From positions 186,001 through 250,000 of the forward strand of contig NZ_BOSG01000002.1 of NCBI RefSeq assembly GCF_018403225.1: a stretch of 64,000 nucleotides of DNA, given 5' to 3'. The stretch comes from Paenibacillus sp. J23TS9 (GTDB lineage: Bacteria; Bacillota; Bacilli; Paenibacillales; Paenibacillaceae). Both the position numbers and the translations under genes were made by a program. The notes beneath the pieces are model-generated. The model saw nothing but the letters and a program-made list of their open reading frames with translations, made no database searches and was not told where the DNA came from. The first letter of the stretch is position 1, and the number at the start of each line of letters is the position of its first letter. This document shows positions 34,275 through 42,924 of the stretch, in pieces.

Positions 34275-34997
34275 TCACTTGGAGCTCCCGGGATTGTTCA
34301 CCCGGATGCCGTTCTCATGCCGGTACTGAATTACAAGCTGCCGCCAATAGTCATAGCTTCCCTTATCATCAGAAATAAATGGTTTATAAAATTCATAAGC
34401 ATCCTTCGCCCAAGCCGGACAGGGCATATTCAGCAAGGCATCCTGCTGCTTCATCCATTCAGCCTGTTTCGTGACCGTAGCTTGCAGTGCATCGAATGCC
34501 GCTTTTTCTTCCTTCGTCATGGGCTGCTCCCCCTCTACTTGGGCATCATATGGATACAAGTTGTACTGATCCATAATTTGAATCAGCTTATCCGCATACA
34601 GCGGGTCCGTCGCATAGCCGGCTTTCGCAACCATTTTCGCCGCCGTTCTGCCGTCCGTATTTAAAGCCCCGGCGTAACGCCGATCCCCTGCCACTCCACT
34701 TACGATGAGCCGCGAGTGATCCTGAATGGATTCTTCCCAGCTGTGGTATGCGCGAAAATAGGCATAAATTTTGACTAAAGCCCCTTTAACATACTCCGAG
34801 GTCAGCATCCGGACACTACCGGCCGGTCCCTCGCCTTTGATGCCAAATAAATTGCCCGCCTTGGTTGTAAGGGCGCTTTCTCCCCATGAAGACTCGAGTG
34901 CAGCCTGTGCGATCGTGAGTGAGGCCGGAACACCCGTCTTAAGCTGGTCTGCGGATGCAAGCGGTGCTATTTTCGCTATGAAGTCAGCCTTCTTCAT
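34275..34997 (-). CDS. Glucosaminidase (FlgJ/LytG-type peptidoglycan hydrolase)
   Basis: This 240-residue enzyme of the glucosaminidase/lysozyme-like family has the typical core SLTIAQAALESSWGESALTTK with the catalytic Glu in ALESSWGES, then NLFGIKGEGPAG and YRAYHSWEESIQDHSRLI-like spacing. It cleaves the glycan strand of peptidoglycan. Starting at MKKADFIAK (34997) there is no signal peptide, so export would need another route. A longer reading to 35066 has no better signal. The C-terminal 90 residues are charged and not recognised. Confidence 0.85.
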   Translation of the reverse strand: MKKADFIAKIAPLASADQLKTGVPASLTIAQAALESSWGESALTTKAGNLFGIKGEGPAGSVRMLTSEYVKGALVKIYAYFRAYHSWEESIQDHSRLIVSGVAGDRRYAGALNTDGRTAAKMVAKAGYATDPLYADKLIQIMDQYNLYPYDAQVEGEQPMTKEEKAAFDALQATVTKQAEWMKQQDALLNMPCPAWAKDAYEFYKPFISDDKGSYDYWRQLVIQYRHENGIRVNNPGSSK

Positions 34998-35178
34998 CCC
35001 CTTCCACCCCCTTCCCCGTCTACTTCTATTCAATGCGAGCCTGCTAGGGGCGGCCTGTACGGGCACACCCTGCAGCAGAAGTGAACGAGCCTGATTTCTA
35101 TGGCAGCATCCTGTAGTTGCGTATTGCCCTGCGACTTCTTACAATAGAAGCATATGGTTACGGAAGGCGGGTACATAC

Positions 35179-35736
35179 TTGAATATGAATACCACGAAAT
35201 GCATTATTATAGAGCAGGAAATCAAGCCGGGGATTCGCGCCATTCAGGCTGGACCGGAGGATAAAGAGGCCGTAAACGATCTGATGGTTCAGGCAGCGGC
35301 TTGGCTGCAAAGCAAAGGATCCAAGCAGTGGCATGAGCTTCTAGCTGGTGAAGACAGACACGGGGTAACCGATGCGATTGACCGCGGCGATGTGTTTATT
35401 TTCAAGCAGGATGATACCATGGCCGGCATGGTCATTCTCCAGCAGCATGCGAGCAGCTGGGATCGCTCGCTCTGGGGTGAAGAAGGTCATGAGCCTGCGG
35501 TCTATCTGCACAGGCTGGCCATTAACCGTGAATTCGGCGGTGAGCAGCTCGGAAGTGCCATACTGCAGTGGGCAGAACACGGAGTCCGCTTCCCGGACAA
35601 GGACAGAGTCAGACTCGACTGTATCGCATCTGTACCTGCGCTGAACCAGCTGTACAGTGGCGCCGGATTTACTTATAAGGGTCAAACGCCAAGCGGCTTT
35701 AATCTGTACGAGAAAATGCAGCCATGCGCACGATGA
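35179..35736 (+). CDS. GNAT family N-acetyltransferase
   Basis: This 185-residue GNAT protein has the strand-loop-helix core VYLHRLAINREFGGEQLGSAIL, which holds the acetyl-CoA pyrophosphate loop (here REFGGEQLG in place of RGxGxG), followed by VRLDCIASVPALNQLYSGAGF. The substrate is unknown. The start is TTG 35179 (GGAAGG 11 bases upstream) or ATG 35185. A perfect terminator hairpin follows, so it is monocistronic. Confidence 0.85.
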   Translation: MNMNTTKCIIIEQEIKPGIRAIQAGPEDKEAVNDLMVQAAAWLQSKGSKQWHELLAGEDRHGVTDAIDRGDVFIFKQDDTMAGMVILQQHASSWDRSLWGEEGHEPAVYLHRLAINREFGGEQLGSAILQWAEHGVRFPDKDRVRLDCIASVPALNQLYSGAGFTYKGQTPSGFNLYEKMQPCAR

Positions 35737-35768
35737 CGCATCGTTAAATACAAAGAAGTCGATATACG

Positions 35769-35804
35769 AAAGGCGGACTCCGTTAACACGGAGTCCGCCT
35801 TTTT
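35769..35804 (+). terminator. Perfect intrinsic terminator of the GNAT gene
   Basis: A 15-base stem at 35769-35783 and 35788-35802 has a four-base loop, TAAC. It ends in TTTTT. Confidence 0.95.
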
Positions 35805-35883
35805 CATGTTCAATATGGAGTTGAATTCGCAAACAGCCTCATTAAATGCAAAGCTAAGCCGTTATGGGGTGTCAATGAAGGTA

Positions 35884-35977
35884 TCATGAGAAAACTCTCA
35901 TGCAATTCTCATTATATCCGGCAAACTCAAGCGAGCTCTGATCCCATGAAGAATGCAGTAAATAATGGGATTTTTTT
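35884..35977 (+). promoter_or_regulatory. Leader region with attenuator-like hairpin before the NlpC/P60 gene
   Basis: The 304-base gap before the NlpC/P60 gene holds a short palindrome CATGAGAAAACTCTCATG near 35886-35903. It also holds a terminator-like hairpin ATCCCAT (35941-35947) / ATGGGAT (35965-35971) running into seven T residues. A terminator inside a leader hints at attenuation. The leader does not match the cyclic di-AMP or cyclic di-GMP riboswitch consensus as I know them. Confidence 0.4.
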
Positions 35978-36040
35978 ATATGTTATTTTGGAACCAGGTG
36001 ATCGATACCAAAACACATATTTTCGAAGGAGGAAGTTACA

Positions 36041-36730
36041 ATGATGAAACCACCAAAATTGGGTAAACTGCTCCTAGGCACAGGTCTTAGCCTTTCCATA
36101 TTATTTTCAGGAGGTACGATGCTGCTAATGCCTCAAGCTGCCCATGCAGCCGCAGCTGAAACCTCTACATCCCTTGCGGATCAAATCTCTGCTACAGGTA
36201 AACAATTTCTGGGAGTTCCCTATAAATTCGGTTCAAATTCAGGTGTAACGAGCACATTTGATTGTTCTTCGTTCACGCAATATGTATACAAACAAAATGG
36301 CATCTCGCTTCCACGGGATTCAAGACAGCAATCCACTGTAGGAACCTATGTGCCAAGAAATCAACTCAAACCCGGCGACCTTATCTTTTTCTACTCGCCT
36401 ATACACCATGTGGCGATTTATATCGGGAATGGACAAATTTTGCACACCTATGGCAAACCCGGAGTAACCATTTCCGATCTTAGCTCATGGGAGTCCCGGA
36501 TTAATACGATTCGCCGTGTATTGCCAGACGATGGACAAGCCGCCGATACCCGTGCAAATTCATCAACCGGTACAAGCGTCCAACCTTCGGCAGATGCACA
36601 GACCGATAAAACCACTCAACCTGCGACAAACTCAAAAAACGACCAGCAAGCATCATCAGATAACACTAAGCATAAATACGCAGACTCGTCCCGCCACTCT
36701 CACCAGCATAAATACGAACATCAAGATTAA
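36041..36730 (+). CDS. Secreted NlpC/P60 endopeptidase with His-rich tail
   Basis: This 229-residue secreted enzyme has a signal peptide that likely ends at AHA-AAAE (near residue 36). The NlpC/P60 domain spans about 45-165 with catalytic Cys75 in STFDCSSF, His123 in IHHVAIYIG and a third polar residue, His135, in LHTYG. The family cuts D-Glu to diaminopimelate bonds in peptidoglycan. The last 60 residues are a Ser/Thr/Gln-rich, disordered tail ending in a His- and Lys-rich segment. No SH3 or LysM wall-binding domain is present. GGAGG lies eight bases before the ATG. Its stop codon is three bases from that of the convergent kinase gene. Confidence 0.93.
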   Translation: MMKPPKLGKLLLGTGLSLSILFSGGTMLLMPQAAHAAAAETSTSLADQISATGKQFLGVPYKFGSNSGVTSTFDCSSFTQYVYKQNGISLPRDSRQQSTVGTYVPRNQLKPGDLIFFYSPIHHVAIYIGNGQILHTYGKPGVTISDLSSWESRINTIRRVLPDDGQAADTRANSSTGTSVQPSADAQTDKTTQPATNSKNDQQASSDNTKHKYADSSRHSHQHKYEHQD

Positions 36731-36733
36731 TGT

Positions 36734-38128
36734 TCAATGTTTACTATAAACCGGGAGGTACACCGAAAATATGCTTCCCTCCCCCGGTTTACTGGTTACA
36801 GATATCCTGCCATGAAGGTTCTTCACCAATTCTTTAGCTATGGATAAACCAAGGCCTGTTCCCCCTGTTTCCCGGGAACGGGCCTTATCCACGCGATAAA
36901 ATCGATCAAAGATCTTGCCTTGATCCTCAAAGGGGATACCTATTCCCGAATCCGCTACAGTGATACAGATTTCATTATTTGCCTTAAAGACCCGGACTTC
37001 TATCGCCCCCCCGGCATTCGTGTAGCGTATGGCATTTTCAAAAAGAATCACAGCCACCTGCCTGAGCTGCTCTTCATCACCCAGAACATACATATGAGGG
37101 TTTAATATTTCCTTTAGTGATATTTTCAGATCTCTCCGCCACAGTTGCCGAATGGCATCTTGTACCGTATGGCTCACATTCACTTTATCCTTTTTCATTT
37201 GAATATTTCCGGTTCGCGCTAATGTCAGTAATTGCGTTATCAGCCGCTGCATACGCCGGCTTTCCTGATCTAGCGCTTCAATCGATTGTTCCAAAACTTC
37301 GGGATTCTGTTTGCCCCAACGTTTCATCATCTGCACATGACCCCGGAAAGCCGTCAAGGGTGTGCGTAATTCATGGGACGCGTTCGACACAAAGCTCTTC
37401 TCACGTTCAAACTGTGCTTGCAGCTGATCCAATAGGTCATTGATGGTCTGCGCTAAATCCTTTAATTCCTTAGGGATCGCCGGAACGGGAATACGCTTCT
37501 TCACATCCGTGATTTGACCCATTCGTCTCAAAGCATCCATGATAGCAAATAAAGGCCGCAGATTTCTTTTGGTCAGACGATAGATCAGGTAGGAACCGGC
37601 AAACAGACTGACAATACCTGTAATACTAATGACTTTTACAATCAGCCATAATAAGTACACGATATTGTTTAGCTGTACAAGAATATGGATGGTGACCTTT
37701 TGTCCGTTCATTGCATTCCCTAAAGCCACCTCTTGGATCGACAGCCCCTGGGTCTGATCCCATAGGAAGAGCTTTACCCAATTGAAGTCTGCCTGCTCTT
37801 GATCCTCTTGCAGGTTATTCGCCCCGCCACGGGAATGGGCTAAGACTCCGCCGTCAGCATCTGCCAATGCCACTTCATAATTTGCATGATCCGGATATAG
37901 TATTTCATCCAGCATATCCTGCCAATCCGTTTCCGTAACTCCCAAAGAATCGATGATCTTTTGTTCTACGGCATGCAGCTCCTGCTTGGTATCTTGAATG
38001 AGAAAGTAACTCACAGCACCCATGATGCATGTTCCGATGAACAGGATGATTGCCATTAGACTCAGCACATACCAAGAGGTAAAGCGAAACATCAATGAAT
38101 GAGTTACTTTCTTCATGCGTTTAATCAT
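36734..38128 (-). CDS. Sensor histidine kinase (HAMP, HisKA, HATPase)
   Basis: This 464-residue membrane kinase has two membrane helices (about 13-38 and 160-185) flanking an extracytoplasmic sensor domain. A HAMP segment follows, then the H-box SFVSNASHELRTPLTAFRG, the N-box FENAIRYTNAGGAIE and G-boxes ADSGIGIPFEDQGKIF and GTGLGLSIA. It resembles the ArlS/YkoH class. The gene starts 11 bases after the response regulator stop codon, so the two are one operon. The signal is unknown; adjacency to an NlpC/P60 hydrolase suggests envelope control but is not proof. Confidence 0.93.
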   Translation of the reverse strand: MIKRMKKVTHSLMFRFTSWYVLSLMAIILFIGTCIMGAVSYFLIQDTKQELHAVEQKIIDSLGVTETDWQDMLDEILYPDHANYEVALADADGGVLAHSRGGANNLQEDQEQADFNWVKLFLWDQTQGLSIQEVALGNAMNGQKVTIHILVQLNNIVYLLWLIVKVISITGIVSLFAGSYLIYRLTKRNLRPLFAIMDALRRMGQITDVKKRIPVPAIPKELKDLAQTINDLLDQLQAQFEREKSFVSNASHELRTPLTAFRGHVQMMKRWGKQNPEVLEQSIEALDQESRRMQRLITQLLTLARTGNIQMKKDKVNVSHTVQDAIRQLWRRDLKISLKEILNPHMYVLGDEEQLRQVAVILFENAIRYTNAGGAIEVRVFKANNEICITVADSGIGIPFEDQGKIFDRFYRVDKARSRETGGTGLGLSIAKELVKNLHGRISVTSKPGEGSIFSVYLPVYSKH

Positions 38129-38139
38129 TCGTTTGTCCT

Positions 38140-38829
38140 TTAACCCGATCTAAGAACATATCCAACACCTCGGACGGTATGAATTAATTTAGGATGATAA
38201 TTCCGATCGACTTTATTCCGCAGATAACGAATATACACGTCTACAATATTCGTTTCCCCTGCAAAGTCATAACCCCATACAGCAGATAATAGCCTGTCTC
38301 GGCTGATAACCTCCCCTTGATGCTGCATCAAAAAATACAGCAAATCAAATTCGCGCTGCGTTAGATCGATTCGCACTTCCGCCCTTGTTACAATTCGCTT
38401 TTTGACATCCAAGATTAAATCCTCCATTTGGAGAACATCTGATTCCGAATGATTCCTCTCATGAGTATTGCGTCGTAAATTGGTTCGAACTCTGGCTAAT
38501 AACTCTTCAATCTCAAATGGCTTGGTAATATAATCGTCAGCCCCGGTATCTAAACCGGCAATTTTATCTCCCAAGTAGTCGCGTGCTGTTAATAATATGA
38601 TCGGAACATCGCTCGTTCTGCGTATCCTCCTGCATACCTCTAAACCGTCCAGCTTCGGAAGCATCCAATCTAATAGGATCAGGTTCCAATCTTTCTCTTG
38701 AAAATATTCCAGTGCCTGCTCTCCGTTTACAGCAACGGTCACCTCATATCCTTCATGTTGAAGCTCCAGTTGAATGAACTGCGAAACGTTATGTTCATCT
38801 TCCACTAGTAAAATATAAGACGGTGACAT
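38140..38829 (-). CDS. OmpR/PhoB-family response regulator
   Basis: This 229-residue regulator starts at MSPSYILLVEDEH (38829) with GAGGTGG five bases before. Residues 1-120 are a receiver domain with the acidic pair in VEDEH, the phospho-acceptor Asp in LILLDWMLPKLDG, and the conserved Lys in ADDYITKPF. Residues 135-229 are a winged helix with IDLTQREFDLLYFLMQHQGE and NIVDVYIRYLRNKVD. It is the partner of the kinase encoded downstream. Confidence 0.94.
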   Translation of the reverse strand: MSPSYILLVEDEHNVSQFIQLELQHEGYEVTVAVNGEQALEYFQEKDWNLILLDWMLPKLDGLEVCRRIRRTSDVPIILLTARDYLGDKIAGLDTGADDYITKPFEIEELLARVRTNLRRNTHERNHSESDVLQMEDLILDVKKRIVTRAEVRIDLTQREFDLLYFLMQHQGEVISRDRLLSAVWGYDFAGETNIVDVYIRYLRNKVDRNYHPKLIHTVRGVGYVLRSG

Positions 38830-38933
38830 TCTTTCCACCTCATAAGGATTAATTATCCTTAGTGTGTCCTCATGTTCATGAAACATGCGATTTTTGCTAG
38901 AGGAAATCCGATCAGAAATCGCCCACGTGGCGG

Positions 38934-38973
38934 GCAAAAAAAAGATGACTCCTGATCATTTCAGAAGTCATCT
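38934..38973 (-). terminator. Intrinsic terminator of the SulP gene
   Basis: On the minus strand AGATGACT (38973-38966) pairs with AGTCATCT (38950-38943), followed by an eight-base T-run. Confidence 0.9.
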
Positions 38974-39031
38974 ATAAGCTTGTTTAGTCTGAAGCTTCAG
39001 AATTACAAAAGCCGATTTATAATGTGAAATA

Positions 39032-40486
39032 TTAATGGGGTGAATCCGGTGATAGGCCGATTTTATCCATGATACGTTGGCTTTCTTGGTTGATTCCTTT
39101 TACAGCGACCCGTTTTCCCAGAGACTCGTATTTATCAACCACTTTGGAAAGGGCATTGGTTGCTGATTGGTCCCACAGATGGGAGTGGCTAAAATCAATC
39201 AATATCTGTTCCGGGTCATCCTGGTAATCAAACAGCTGGATAAAATGCGACATCGTGCCGAAGAAGAGCTGTCCTTCAATACGATATATTTTGATTCCTG
39301 CCTCGTTTATTTCCGTAAAGGCTTGAATCCGGGCCATTTTCCAGCCAAACCGCAGCGCGCTCAGGATGATGCCCGACACGACACCCAGAGCCAGATTCGA
39401 AGTGGCAACCACAATCGCTACGGTCACGATCATGACTACGGTATCTCCAAGCGGTACCTTTTTCAGTGTCCGCAGTGAATTCCAATCGAATGTTCCGACA
39501 GATACCATCACCATAACACCCACAAGTGCAGCCATTGGAATAACTTTCACTACGCTGCCCAGGACGATAATCAAGAACAGCAGGAACACGCCTGCCACAA
39601 ATGTCGAGAGCCGCGAACGCCCTCCGGATTTCACATTGATCACCGTCTGGCCAATCATTGCACATCCAGCCATCCCGCCAAAAAAACCGGTAATGATATT
39701 GGCCATGCCCTGGCCTTTAATCTCGCGGTTCTTATCGCTACCCGTATCGGTCAACTCATCCACCAGATTTGCCGTCAGCAGCGATTCCGTCATTCCAACC
39801 ACCGCCAAAGCCAGAGCATATGGCAGCACGGTCAGGATCATATGAAAGGACAAAGACACCGAAGGAATATGAAACGAGGGCAAAGTCTGAGTAATGTTTC
39901 CCATATTCCCTACCGTTCTGACATCCGCATGCGTTAAGACGGATACGATGGTCATGACAATGATAGCCACCAGCGCTGAAGGCACAGCCTTCGTCAACAG
40001 AGGAAACAGATAGATAATAAGCAGCGTTCCGGCAACCATCAGATACATCACCCAGGTGGCACCTATAAAGTTCGGCAGCTGTGCCATGAAGATAACAACC
40101 GCCAGCGCATTCACGAATCCAACGATCACGGGCTGGGGCACAAAGCTTATAAACCGTCCGAACTTCAGCGCTCCCATCACCCACTGTAAAATGCCCGTCA
40201 ATACGGTAGTTGCAAATAAATACTCGATTCCATACTTCGCCACAATAGGCCCCATCAGGGAAGCCATTGCACCGGTCGCCGCAGAGATCATGCCTGGACG
40301 CCCGCCAAAGAATGAAATAGAAACAGCAATTAAAAATGATGCGTATAATCCGACCATCGGGTCCACCCCGGCCATAAGAGAAAATGCGATGGCCTCGGGA
40401 ATAAGCGCGAAGGCAACGGTCAATCCCGATAATAGATCTCTTCTGACATTGCTAAAGAAGCCTTGTTTGATCCAGTTTAAAAACAA
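39032..40486 (-). CDS. SulP family anion transporter with STAS domain
   Basis: This 484-residue transporter has about 11-12 membrane helices (residues 15-390) and a C-terminal STAS domain (ILIDFSHSHLWDQSATNAL). The SulP signature region is seen as GLTVAFALIPEAIAFSLMAGVDPMVGLYASF at the N-terminus, quoted here only by its key residues G-V-P-E-A-F and PxxGLY. SulP proteins move sulfate, bicarbonate or other oxyanions with H+ or Na+. The gene is monocistronic, with its own promoter, a 110-nt leader and a terminator. Confidence 0.93.
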   Translation of the reverse strand: MFLNWIKQGFFSNVRRDLLSGLTVAFALIPEAIAFSLMAGVDPMVGLYASFLIAVSISFFGGRPGMISAATGAMASLMGPIVAKYGIEYLFATTVLTGILQWVMGALKFGRFISFVPQPVIVGFVNALAVVIFMAQLPNFIGATWVMYLMVAGTLLIIYLFPLLTKAVPSALVAIIVMTIVSVLTHADVRTVGNMGNITQTLPSFHIPSVSLSFHMILTVLPYALALAVVGMTESLLTANLVDELTDTGSDKNREIKGQGMANIITGFFGGMAGCAMIGQTVINVKSGGRSRLSTFVAGVFLLFLIIVLGSVVKVIPMAALVGVMVMVSVGTFDWNSLRTLKKVPLGDTVVMIVTVAIVVATSNLALGVVSGIILSALRFGWKMARIQAFTEINEAGIKIYRIEGQLFFGTMSHFIQLFDYQDDPEQILIDFSHSHLWDQSATNALSKVVDKYESLGKRVAVKGINQESQRIMDKIGLSPDSPH

Positions 40487-40529
40487 AGAAATAACCCTCC
40501 TATGATGTTTGACTTAAAGCGTCCGTTCG

Positions 40530-40630
40530 TCTTCCTCTAACGAGTTGCTGCTTATGGCTCCCCACTCTCAGGTTTGCCGGGTCCGATTTTTCACTTTTTA
40601 TATTATAAGCATGAAAAGAGTTAATTCCAA
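40530..40630 (-). promoter_or_regulatory. Promoter and structured leader of the SulP gene
   Basis: On the minus strand TTGGAA (40630-40625) and TATAAT (40607-40602) are 17 bases apart, placing the start near 40595. The 110-nt leader carries a GC-rich stretch around 40530-40585 with GGCAAACC and a GGGGAGCC partner. It could be a small regulatory RNA element, but I cannot assign it to a riboswitch class. Confidence 0.5.
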
Positions 40631-40775
40631 AACGGCATGTAAGCGATTAAACATAGAATAATCTTCACTATTCTTTTATATTCTCTTTCTTTATCATCGT
40701 TTTGAACATGAAAGCAGCAACATGCATTAGCCGTTATGTGAGGAACAGGCATGACCAAACCCGTACATGACCAGA

Positions 40776-40943
40776 AATGAGCATATCCCCCGCTGTTTCT
40801 ATCACGAAACATCCTTTACCATCTGAATATATTAATAGAAACGAAGATGATATCACATTTTCGTTTATCCGCCATCTCCAGGCTTCACTCAGCTTCTCCT
40901 TGCACGGCAAAAAGTCTGCGGCCCGCTCATCCGCAGGCTTTTT
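40776..40943 (+). repeat. Decayed cassette copy: promoter-side block plus terminator, no gene
   Basis: Bases 40776-40842 align with 41033-41100 (shared AATG, GCATAT, CCCCGCTGTTTCT, CGAAAC, GAATATATTA). Bases 40866-40943 align with the 3' side of the second copy, including TTATCCGCC and the terminator AGTCTGCGG/CCGCAGGC (40909-40943). The coding part present in the second copy is missing here. The rest of the gap 40487-41123 shows no other credible gene. Confidence 0.6.
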
Positions 40944-41032
40944 GCGACTTGTGTCCGTCGAGCGCCCGCATGTATCCGGTTGGCAGAATTCATTTCCCCT
41001 TTGATCTGTTGATCCGTCAACCTGCATTCATA

Positions 41033-41100
41033 AATGCGCATATGCCCCGCTGTTTCTGTCTCGAAACTTCATGCTTTCCTTGAATATATTATTCCTAGAA
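41033..41100 (+). promoter_or_regulatory. Upstream block of the second cassette copy (probable promoter region)
   Basis: This block is shared with 40776-40842 and ends 23 bases before the gene at 41124. Its conservation between the copies suggests that it holds the promoter. I could not assign a sigma factor with confidence. Confidence 0.4.
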
Positions 41101-41123
41101 AGACAAGAAAGGAGTGATAGATT

Positions 41124-41498
41124 ATGCCATTTACCACCGGAATGATTACCAGCACAAGAGCAACGGGTACCGCTGCGACCAATATTGTAGTCAGCGTCCG
41201 CAATGTGGATGCCATCGATGCTACCATTCTAGTGCAAGTGTTCGGCGTTCCCTATTCTACGCTGACCCTGACCCCGCACTATGTCACCTCATATGTTGTG
41301 CCCGCCAATTCTTCCGATATCCGTGAATTCTATATTGCGGGCAATGTCGCCTATGAAGTACAAATAAATAACCTCAGTCCTGCGGCTGAAGTTGTCTTCT
41401 CCACATATGGAATTGACGAATTTGGCAATATTGTAATGGAGCAGCGTGTACTTCAATCAGAGTTAACGTCTATTGCAGCTCTTTCACCTGTTTCTTAA
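41124..41498 (+). CDS. Small beta-rich protein, paralogue of the 50739-51104 product
   Basis: This 124-residue protein has no signal peptide, no membrane helix and no cysteine. It alternates hydrophobic and Thr/Ser/Asn residues, as in a beta-sandwich. Its paralogue near 51 kb shares the opening TTGxI, AATN/PATN, then IAGNxxYEVQ, the FSTYGIDEFGNI/VFGTDSSGNV segment and the ending QRVLQSELTSIAALSP. I do not know a function. The composition, the lack of an export signal and the neighbouring glycosyltransferases suggest a spore-surface or other surface-layer component. AAAGGAG lies ten bases before the ATG. Confidence 0.75.
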   Translation: MPFTTGMITSTRATGTAATNIVVSVRNVDAIDATILVQVFGVPYSTLTLTPHYVTSYVVPANSSDIREFYIAGNVAYEVQINNLSPAAEVVFSTYGIDEFGNIVMEQRVLQSELTSIAALSPVS

Positions 41499-41573
41499 CA
41501 TCCTCACGCTCTTCTCAAGCATCACTTATCCGCCTAGTGAAGCTTCGCTCGTTAATTCCCTTTTCTTAAATAG

Positions 41574-41605
41574 AAGGTCTGCGGCCGCTCATCCGCAGGC
41601 CTTTT
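41574..41605 (+). terminator. Terminator of the second cassette copy
   Basis: AAGGTCTGCGG (41574-41584) pairs with CCGCAGGCCTT (41593-41603), followed by TTTT. It is nearly identical to the one at 40909-40943. Confidence 0.85.
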
Positions 41606-41688
41606 CTGTTATTTTTGTCTGATCGCATGGTTAACCGCACAAGCAAAGCCTAACTCCGGCGATACAATGGTAATATATCTCGACGGAA

Positions 41689-42924
41689 GTGGTGAACGCC
41701 TTGACGGATGTGGGAGTTGTCATGCCTGTATACAAACAGAGGCCCGAGTTTCTGAAAGCAGCGCTTGAGTCCATATTAAACCAGACACTGCGTCAATTCC
41801 GGCTTATCATCGTTATTGACGGCGCTCCTGAAATGGAGCCCCTCATCCGGATGTTCGTAAACGATGATCCTCGCGTAGAAATCGTCTCCTATCTCATCAA
41901 TCAGGGAGTTCCCCACGCGCTCAATACCGGGTTTGATGTGCTGTTCCAGGATCCCGCCCTCCTCTATTTAACCTGGGTATCCAGTGATAATATTTACAGG
42001 CCGGAGTTTCTGGCAGTGCTACGCAACTCGCTTGCCAAAGGACCCGAGACCTTGGGTCTTGCTTATAGTTCATTTCAGAACATAGATAATCACAATACGC
42101 CTCTGTATGATGAGGCAGCTCTAGCCGCGCTTCGCCAATATCAGGGACGTTCCAAAGAGAAGCTGCTCGATTCCTCCATCGTGGGCGTCTCTTTTATGTA
42201 TAAAACGGTATACGCCAAAATGGTGCAGGGCGGCTACAGCCTAGCACCCGTGGAGGATTATGATTACTTTCTGAAGCTAACCGACCACTGCGATATTCGT
42301 TATATTCCAGTCGAACTCATGGATTACCGGGTTAATTCGACCTTCAGCGTCTCGGCGCAATTGAAATCAACCGAGGCTCATAGGAGGTGGCGATATGCCT
42401 TCCACCTGTCCAGACATCTAGCGAGATGCCGCAGAGGCATTCCGCCGGAGATAGCTCTTCTACTCCCGCTGCGGGAGGCTTCTCCTGCAGCCGTTGAGCG
42501 AATCGAAGATCTCTACGAGCAAACCTTCAGCAATTATGTTTGTTGTATCCTTGATCTATCCCCGGACCAGCAGGTCAACAACATGCTTTGCCAAATTGAC
42601 CATCCGACGACCATCTTTGAATGGCATCCCTATCAATCTGCAGCTTCCGCTGCCAGAACCAGCATTCTTCAAAGGCGTACCCCCTATGCTATGCTGCTTG
42701 ATTTGAAAAAATTTGGTTATGTGACCGATCTGGAGATTCTTCACCAGCAGTTGAAAAAGTCACCACCCTACGCACTTTCCAGCTGCTATAATCCCGATTA
42801 TACTGAGGTCGGATACCGGACCGGACTTTTAGCCGCTCCTGCCCGCAGCAATGAACTATTTTACACGCAGGCTCTGTCTGAATTGCTTCACCAGCATGCC
42901 GCACCTTTCGGTGAGCTTCCATGA
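41689..42924 (+). CDS. Family 2 glycosyltransferase
   Basis: This 411-residue enzyme has a GT-A fold in the first 250 residues: VGVVMPVYKQRPEFLKAALE at the N-terminus, LIIVIDGAPE, the nucleotide-binding region and a DxD-like VSSDN, then PVEDYDYFLKLT as the acceptor-side acidic motif. The remaining 150 residues have no recognised domain. GT2 enzymes add sugars to glycans or proteins. The start is GTG 41689 with only a weak ribosome site, so it could lie a few codons downstream. It overlaps the next glycosyltransferase by four bases. Confidence 0.88.
   Translation: MVNALTDVGVVMPVYKQRPEFLKAALESILNQTLRQFRLIIVIDGAPEMEPLIRMFVNDDPRVEIVSYLINQGVPHALNTGFDVLFQDPALLYLTWVSSDNIYRPEFLAVLRNSLAKGPETLGLAYSSFQNIDNHNTPLYDEAALAALRQYQGRSKEKLLDSSIVGVSFMYKTVYAKMVQGGYSLAPVEDYDYFLKLTDHCDIRYIPVELMDYRVNSTFSVSAQLKSTEAHRRWRYAFHLSRHLARCRRGIPPEIALLLPLREASPAAVERIEDLYEQTFSNYVCCILDLSPDQQVNNMLCQIDHPTTIFEWHPYQSAASAARTSILQRRTPYAMLLDLKKFGYVTDLEILHQQLKKSPPYALSSCYNPDYTEVGYRTGLLAAPARSNELFYTQALSELLHQHAAPFGELP

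Noticed and set aside
35805..36040. Cyclic di-AMP (ydaO-type) riboswitch before the NlpC/P60 gene
   Set aside because: The conserved GTCAGCTAAC-type and GGGGACC elements are absent; only an attenuator-like hairpin can be supported.
40734..41027. Open frame of 97 codons on the minus strand upstream of the small surface protein gene
   Set aside because: It runs through the decayed repeat copy and its terminator and has no convincing ribosome site.
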